A stretch of 64,000 bases of DNA from Bacteroidales bacterium UBA3297 (GTDB lineage: Bacteria > Bacteroidota > Bacteroidia > Bacteroidales > Paludibacteraceae), in the NCBI GenBank assembly GCA_002362105.1, contig DETD01000019.1, positions 1-64,000 of the forward strand, in the 5' to 3' direction. Position numbers and translations under genes: made by a program. Below, piece after piece: positions 59,339 through 64,000 of the stretch (its first letter is position 1; each line of letters begins with the position of its first letter). The notes under the pieces are model-generated. The model worked only from the letters and a program-made list of their open reading frames with translations. It made no database searches and was not told the origin of the DNA.

Positions 59339-60454
59339 TCAGAGTGTCTTCGAATAGCAGCGGCGGCGCAGGTACGGCTCCTTTTCGTAGTGGTTCCATA
59401 CGCCTACGGCCTGCATGTTGCTTTCTAGTTGCGGATTGCTGACCGCATATTTCACACCGGCGTTAATGTAGGCCTTGTTCATTTCCACGTAGTAGAGAGC
59501 GTGGACGCCCTTGTTCTGCCAGTCGGGGTGCACACCGTTGAGGTAGAGGTCTATCTCGTCGGTCTTACGCATAGCGCGCAAGATGTGGAACCAGCCGAAT
59601 GGGAAGAGCGAACCCTTCGCCTTCTGGAAGGCGCGCGACATGGTCGACATGGAAATGCCGAAGGCGACAACCTCGTCTTTCTCGTCTACCACCAGGCAGA
59701 TGAACTGTGGGTTGACAAACGAGAAATAGTCTTTTATCAGCTTGTCGATCTCCTTGTCGGTGAGTTCCGAAAATCCGTACAGCCCGGCAAAAGCGAGGTT
59801 GAGGGTGTGGAACAGCGACTTGCCGTAAGGCAGAATCTCTTTCGCCTTTTTGAAGGTCAGCACCCTGAGGTTGTATTTTTGTGCAATCAGTTTGTTTACA
59901 CGCTCCATTTTTTCGGGCACTTCTTGCGAGGCCGGGAAGCGGAACTGCAGCCAGTCTTCCTGGCGTTCGTAGCCCAGTTTCTCCATAAATTCGGGGTAGT
60001 AGGGGTAGTTGTAGATGTTGGCGATGGTCGGCAGTTTGTCGAAGCCGTCAACCAGCATACCCTCGTTGTCCATATCGTTGAAGCCGAGCGGTCCGGTAAT
60101 AGCCTCCATGCCTTTGCTCTTGCCCCATTGTTCCACCTGGTTGAGCAGTGCGCGGGCCACTTCAATGTCGTCGATGAAGTCAATCCAACCGAAACGGACC
60201 TTCTTTCCCCATTTTTCGTTGGCCAGATGGTTGATGATACCAGCGATGCGGCCTACAATCTTACCGTCTTTGTATGCCAGCCAATATTCGGCCTCGCAGT
60301 GTTCGAAAGCAGGGTTTTTCGTTTTGTCGAGTGTTTCCATTTCTGCCGAGTTGAGTGGTGGCACCCAGAAATCGTTTCCTTTGAACAGGTCGAAGGGGAA
60401 ATGGATGAATTTCTTCAAATCGCTTTTACTTTCTACTATTTTCAGTTCAATCAT
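59339..60454 (-). CDS. GNAT-like acyltransferase, unknown substrate
   Basis: A 371-residue protein with two GNAT-type acyltransferase halves. The N-terminal half has VPPLNSAEMETLDKTKNPAF and GRIAGIINHLANEKWG, and GPLGFNDMDNEGMLVDG is characteristic of a conserved Bacteroidota family annotated only as N-acetyltransferase-like. The C-terminal half has INAGVKYAVSNPQLESNMQA and HYEKEPYLRRRCYSKTL. No signal peptide. Transcribed alone from a TAAATTTG box at 60489-60496. Substrate is unknown. Confidence 0.75.
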   Translation of the reverse strand: MIELKIVESKSDLKKFIHFPFDLFKGNDFWVPPLNSAEMETLDKTKNPAFEHCEAEYWLAYKDGKIVGRIAGIINHLANEKWGKKVRFGWIDFIDDIEVARALLNQVEQWGKSKGMEAITGPLGFNDMDNEGMLVDGFDKLPTIANIYNYPYYPEFMEKLGYERQEDWLQFRFPASQEVPEKMERVNKLIAQKYNLRVLTFKKAKEILPYGKSLFHTLNLAFAGLYGFSELTDKEIDKLIKDYFSFVNPQFICLVVDEKDEVVAFGISMSTMSRAFQKAKGSLFPFGWFHILRAMRKTDEIDLYLNGVHPDWQNKGVHALYYVEMNKAYINAGVKYAVSNPQLESNMQAVGVWNHYEKEPYLRRRCYSKTL

Positions 60455-60488
60455 ATGGATGTGAATTCAGTACGTGAAATAAAACCTA

Positions 60489-60496
60489 CAAATTTA
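60489..60496 (-). promoter_or_regulatory. -7 box for the GNAT-like gene
   Basis: TAAATTTG on the minus strand, 35 bp upstream of the ATG at 60454. Confidence 0.5.
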
Positions 60497-60656
60497 AGCA
60501 TTATTTGTGAAGCGAGTCTCCTTATCTGGCGTTTTGAACATATTTAATATAAAATATAGCCTTTCTGTGGTGGCTCGGCCGCCCAAACGTAGCACTTTTA
60601 CGGTGGTGGAATTTTTATAATGCGGAAATCAGATAACATAAATGTAGAAATTTGAG

Positions 60657-60664
60657 TAAATTTG
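60657..60664 (+). promoter_or_regulatory. -7 box for the DarA-like gene
   Basis: TAAATTTG fits TAnnTTTG and ends only 6 bp before the ATG at 60671, so the transcript may be leaderless. Confidence 0.45.
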
Positions 60665-60670
60665 CAACTT

Positions 60671-61585
60671 ATGAAAGTTGCTGTTTTTTACTATACGCAG
60701 ACAGGACAGGCGCTTTGTATTGCCAAAAGCGTTTGCCGCTCTATGGAAGCGGCTGGGGTAGAAGTGGTTTACAGGGCCATTGAGCCTGTAACTCCGTTCC
60801 CTTATCCGTGGAGTTATATGAATTTTTTCCAGCAGATGCCTGAAACGCGTCTCTATATGCCGGCACCGATTAAGGATCCCGATTTCACGGGCGTGGAAGA
60901 TGCCGATTTGGTTATGTTGTCGGGTCAGAGTTGGTATTTGTCTCCTTCGCAACCCATCGAGGCTTTTTTGCAGAACGAGCGTGCGCGCGCCTTTATGAAG
61001 GGGCGCCCGGTTGTTACCCTGAACGGGTGCCGCAACATGTGGGCGATGGGGCAGAAGGAAATCCGCCGTCAACTGGCGTCGGCTGGTGCGCGATATGTGG
61101 GCTATATTGTGCTGCAAGACGAGCATCCGAACCTGGTCAGCCTCTTCTCAATTGTAAGTTGGCTGTTCTACGACAAGAAGGAAGCGCACGGACTGATTCC
61201 GTATGCGGGCGTCACCGATAAGAATATCGATGCCGCCGAACGGTTTGGCGCTCCGCTGTTGAAGGCTTTGCAGAATGCCGATTTCAGCAATTTGCAGCAA
61301 GAACTGGTCGCCTTGGGCAGTGTGCCATACCGCTCGTTTCTGGTGTTTGTGGAAACCGTGGGGCACCGCATGTTTGGCAAGTGGGCTAAATTTTGCCGGA
61401 AGAAGGGTGGCCCTAATGCCCAAGAGCGTAGTACGCGCATCTTCCTTTTCAGCCTCTATGTCTTCTTTGCGTTGTTGGTGGTGTCGCCTATCGTCATCGT
61501 TATCTATTATGCGACCTACCTATTGCGTATACCGGGAATCAAGCGGCAGAAGAAAGACCTGCTCTTCAACTTGGCGGACAAGTAA
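60671..61585 (+). CDS. DarA-like flavodoxin-fold membrane protein
   Basis: A 304-residue protein. MKVAVFYYTQTGQALCIAKS is a flavodoxin-type FMN loop; PFPYPWSYMNFFQQMPET, VMLSGQSWYLSPSQPIEAFL and VTLNGCRNMWAMGQKEIRRQ match the protein labelled dialkylresorcinol condensing enzyme DarA in Bacteroidota. The C-terminus has a membrane segment (LFSLYVFFALLVVSPIVIVI) and a basic tail. The ATG at 60671 is preferred to a TTG three codons upstream. No pigment synthesis genes (DarB, KAS, HAL) are adjacent, so a redox or lipid role is equally possible. Confidence 0.78.
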   Translation: MKVAVFYYTQTGQALCIAKSVCRSMEAAGVEVVYRAIEPVTPFPYPWSYMNFFQQMPETRLYMPAPIKDPDFTGVEDADLVMLSGQSWYLSPSQPIEAFLQNERARAFMKGRPVVTLNGCRNMWAMGQKEIRRQLASAGARYVGYIVLQDEHPNLVSLFSIVSWLFYDKKEAHGLIPYAGVTDKNIDAAERFGAPLLKALQNADFSNLQQELVALGSVPYRSFLVFVETVGHRMFGKWAKFCRKKGGPNAQERSTRIFLFSLYVFFALLVVSPIVIVIYYATYLLRIPGIKRQKKDLLFNLADK

Positions 61586-61625
61586 GGACTGACGGAAAAA
61601 CGAATTTTTTATCAATATAGAAATA

Positions 61626-62978
61626 ATGGGAACAGACTCAAAATCTGCAAACAAAAAACTGTTTATTGAAACTTACGGCTGCCAGATGAATGTGGCCGAC
61701 AGCGAGGTGGTGGCTTCCGTTATGGAAACCATTGGCTACCATCTGACCGAGAATGAAGACGATGCCGACGCCATTCTGGTGAACACCTGCTCGGTGCGCG
61801 ACAATGCCGAAGTGCGTGTGTTGGGACGCCTGCAAATGCTGCAGCAGGAGAAGAAGAAGCGGCCAGGTCTGGTGGTCGGCCTGTTAGGCTGTATGGCCGA
61901 GCGCGTCAAAGACGAACTATTGGAGAAAAAACTCGTCGACTTGGTGGCGGGCCCCGACAGTTACCTCGACCTGCCCAACTTGGTTGGCAGTGCCGAAAAC
62001 GGCATTCCCGCCATTAATGTGGAACTCTCGACCACCGAAACCTATAAGGACGTTATTCCGGTGCGTATCGGCAATGCCCACATTTCGGGCTTTGTGTCTA
62101 TTATGCGCGGATGTAACAACTTCTGCTCGTACTGCATTGTTCCCTATACCCGTGGACGCGAGCGCAGCCGTAGTGTGACCAGCATCTTGAACGAGATGGG
62201 TGACTTGGCTGCTAAAGGCTATAAGGAAATCACCTTGTTGGGGCAGAATGTAAACTCCTACAATTTCCAGCCGGAAGATGGGGGCGGGGCGGTAAACTTC
62301 GCCAAACTGTTGTCGGTGGTGGCCGAGGCCTTTCCAGGCATCCGCATCCGTTTCACCTCGTCGCATCCGAAGGATATGACCGACGAGACCCTGCAGACCA
62401 TCGCACGTTACCCGAACATCTGCAACCACATTCATTTGGCGGTTCAAAGCGGAAGCAACAAGGTGTTGAAAGATATGAACCGCAAATACACGCGCGAATG
62501 GTACCTCGACCGCATCAAGGCCATCCGTCACTTCATACCAGACTGCGGCATTTCGACCGACATTTTCTGTGGCTTCAGCGGTGAGACCGAAGAAGACCAC
62601 CAGCTCAGCCTCGATCTGATGCGCCAAGCGGCTTTCGACAGTGCCTTCATGTTCAAATACAGCGAGCGACCTGGCACTTTTGCCGCGCGCAACATGCCCG
62701 ACAATGTTCCAGAGGAAGTCAAGATCCGCCGCTTGAACGAGATTATCGCCTTGCAGGGACAACTTTCGGCCGAAAGCAACCGCCGCGACCTTGGCAAAGT
62801 GTTCGAGGTGCTGGTTGAGGGCGTTTCAAAACGCTCGAAGGACGATTTTTGCGGACGTACCCAGCAAAACAAGATGGCCGTCTTTCCGCGTGGTAACCAC
62901 AAGGTGGGCGACCTGGTGCGTGTGAAGGTGCGTGATACAACGTTGGCCACGCTGCTATGTGACCTTGCCGAAGACTAA
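61626..62978 (+). CDS. miaB: tRNA 2-methylthio-N6-isopentenyladenosine synthase MiaB
   Basis: A 450-residue radical-SAM methylthiotransferase that modifies A37 of tRNAs. The N-terminal UPF0004 domain has ETYGCQMNVADSEVV and VLVNTCSVRDNAEVRV with its three cluster cysteines; the radical-SAM cluster is C163, C167, C170 in RGCNNFCSYCIVPYTRG; the TRAM domain closes the protein. It follows the DarA-like gene by 40 bp. Confidence 0.96.
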   Translation: MGTDSKSANKKLFIETYGCQMNVADSEVVASVMETIGYHLTENEDDADAILVNTCSVRDNAEVRVLGRLQMLQQEKKKRPGLVVGLLGCMAERVKDELLEKKLVDLVAGPDSYLDLPNLVGSAENGIPAINVELSTTETYKDVIPVRIGNAHISGFVSIMRGCNNFCSYCIVPYTRGRERSRSVTSILNEMGDLAAKGYKEITLLGQNVNSYNFQPEDGGGAVNFAKLLSVVAEAFPGIRIRFTSSHPKDMTDETLQTIARYPNICNHIHLAVQSGSNKVLKDMNRKYTREWYLDRIKAIRHFIPDCGISTDIFCGFSGETEEDHQLSLDLMRQAAFDSAFMFKYSERPGTFAARNMPDNVPEEVKIRRLNEIIALQGQLSAESNRRDLGKVFEVLVEGVSKRSKDDFCGRTQQNKMAVFPRGNHKVGDLVRVKVRDTTLATLLCDLAED

Positions 62979-63027
62979 TTTTTGTTCTGAACTACCCATT
63001 GGTAGGTAAATTTAATATAACGTTAAA

Positions 63028-64000
63028 ATGGGAAAACTGAAACAGTGCTATGTTTGGCTAAAGCAGCAGCCTGTATTTGCCCTGACGGTTAATCTGCTCG
63101 TCATGATGTGTTTATTCATGGTGTGCCGTGTCTTTTTCTTTCTTGTTAACCATAAATTCTTTGCCGATGTCAGCGTCGGCCATTTCTTTGACTTGTGCCT
63201 TGGCGGCATCCAGTTCGACCGTACAGCGGTTATCTATATAAACCTGCTGTTGGTGCTTATGCTGGTGTTGCCGTTAAAGTTGCGCAACCAGGCGGTCTAC
63301 CAGAAAGTGTGCCGCTGGGTGTTTGTGGTGTTCAATGCTGTGGCGTTGTTCGCGAACTTGTGCGACACCGGCTTCTTTCCGTACACCAACCGCCGTACCA
63401 CGTTCTCCATCTTCAGCGAGTTTAAGAACGAAGATAATATGGGTGGGGTGCTGTTGAACGGTTTTGCCGACAACTGGTACATTGTGTTGTTCTTTGTCTT
63501 TCTGGTCTGGGTGTTGTGGAAGTGCTACTTCCGCCCTTCAGAAAAGCGGAGCACTACCTCGCCTTGGATTTACTATCCGGCACAGCTGTTGGTGGGCGCC
63601 GCTTTTGTAGGACTGTGTGTGGCTGGCGCGCGCGGTGGTTTCACCCGCGATGTGCGGCCCATTACGCTGAGCAACGCCAACCAGTACGTCAATAAGGGAA
63701 CCGAGGCGGCTGTGGTGCTGAACACCCCTTTCTGCATGATTCGCACCATTAACAAGAAAGTGTACAAGAATCCGCATTACTATGCGACGCAGGCCGACCT
63801 CGATAAGGTGTTCACGCCTATTGTGGTTCCACAGCCGAAGGGCGAGTTCAAACCGCTGAACGTGGTGGTGCTCATTCTCGAGAGTTTCAGCAAGGAGTAT
63901 TCGAAGTTCTTCAATCCGGACTTGGACAACGGAACCTACACGGGTTTTACTCCGTTTCTCGATTCCCTCTACCAGCAGGGGTTCACGTTCCGCTACTCGT
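63028..64000 (+). CDS. LTA synthase/sulfatase-fold membrane protein (partial)
   Basis: The first 324 codons of a larger gene cut by the window edge. After the ATG at 63028 come about five membrane segments (VFALTVNLLVMMCLFMVCRV, VIYINLLLVLMLVLPL, WVFVVFNAVALFANL, WYIVLFFVFLVWVLW and AQLLVGAAFVGLCVAGA), then the start of an extracytoplasmic domain with LNVVVLILESFSKEYSKFF, the metal-binding strand of the alkaline-phosphatase superfamily. Together they indicate a phosphoglycerol/phosphoethanolamine-transferase-like (LTA synthase family) enzyme. The nucleophile Thr would lie past the edge. Confidence 0.85.
   Translation, partial: MGKLKQCYVWLKQQPVFALTVNLLVMMCLFMVCRVFFFLVNHKFFADVSVGHFFDLCLGGIQFDRTAVIYINLLLVLMLVLPLKLRNQAVYQKVCRWVFVVFNAVALFANLCDTGFFPYTNRRTTFSIFSEFKNEDNMGGVLLNGFADNWYIVLFFVFLVWVLWKCYFRPSEKRSTTSPWIYYPAQLLVGAAFVGLCVAGARGGFTRDVRPITLSNANQYVNKGTEAAVVLNTPFCMIRTINKKVYKNPHYYATQADLDKVFTPIVVPQPKGEFKPLNVVVLILESFSKEYSKFFNPDLDNGTYTGFTPFLDSLYQQGFTFRYS

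Overview
The window is a Bacteroidota chromosome segment, most likely from the order Bacteroidales (Prevotella/Bacteroides-like). The evidence is promoters of the Bacteroides type (TAnnTTTG at -7, sometimes TTTG near -33), type IX secretion (T9SS) sorting tails on several secreted proteins, SusD-era style lipoproteins and polysaccharide-degrading enzymes, and housekeeping genes typical of the phylum. About 46 protein genes or gene remnants are supported. I see no rRNA, tRNA, CRISPR array, insertion sequence or origin.

Layout. 1-3640: tail of a T9SS type B cargo, a two-gene secreted operon, then ung plus a metal/corrinoid-type binding lipoprotein. 3856-6817: recA, sufS, sufE. 6960-10400: a histidine-rich secreted protein, an ABC-2 exporter pair and a HAD phosphatase. 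10518-13352: a secreted pectate lyase behind a small T9SS-tagged protein, and ppnP. 13415-17129: a HerA/DUF853 ATPase divergent from a kinase-like/AAA+ fusion. 17212-18554: three tandem paralogous lipoproteins. 18589-27207: a GH108 muramidase, a DUF6055-like metalloprotease, mnmG, a TerB/J-domain protein, two membrane proteins, purD.

27390-31440 is an AT-richer accessory island inserted between purD and purE. It holds an unknown protein, a toxin-antitoxin-like operon with a 34-bp palindromic operator, and an AAA-ATPase/PD-(D/E)XK protein. These genes are separated by three copies of the 3' tail of one gene, two of them with the same terminator attached, so the island seems to have grown by duplication and replacement around that tail.

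31505-51920 is mostly core or secreted functions: purE, folK, a PH-domain protein, a GH5 cellulase with YD-like repeats, a 1080-residue secreted metallopeptidase, trkH-trkA, a WG-repeat caspase, CHASE2 and glycosyltransferase cluster, asd, and sufBCD (separate from sufSE).

52131-56420 is a second AT-rich accessory island: a two-gene operon of DUF262 (ParB/Srx-like, GmrSD-type) proteins, only the first with a DUF1524 HNH nuclease tail, preceded by three perfect-period 32-bp repeats that run into its promoter. It is the best candidate here for a little-described defence system. 56439-64000 returns to core genes: waaA(kdtA), gltX, an acetyltransferase-like protein, a DarA-like flavodoxin-fold protein, miaB, and the start of an LTA-synthase/sulfatase-fold membrane protein cut by the window edge.
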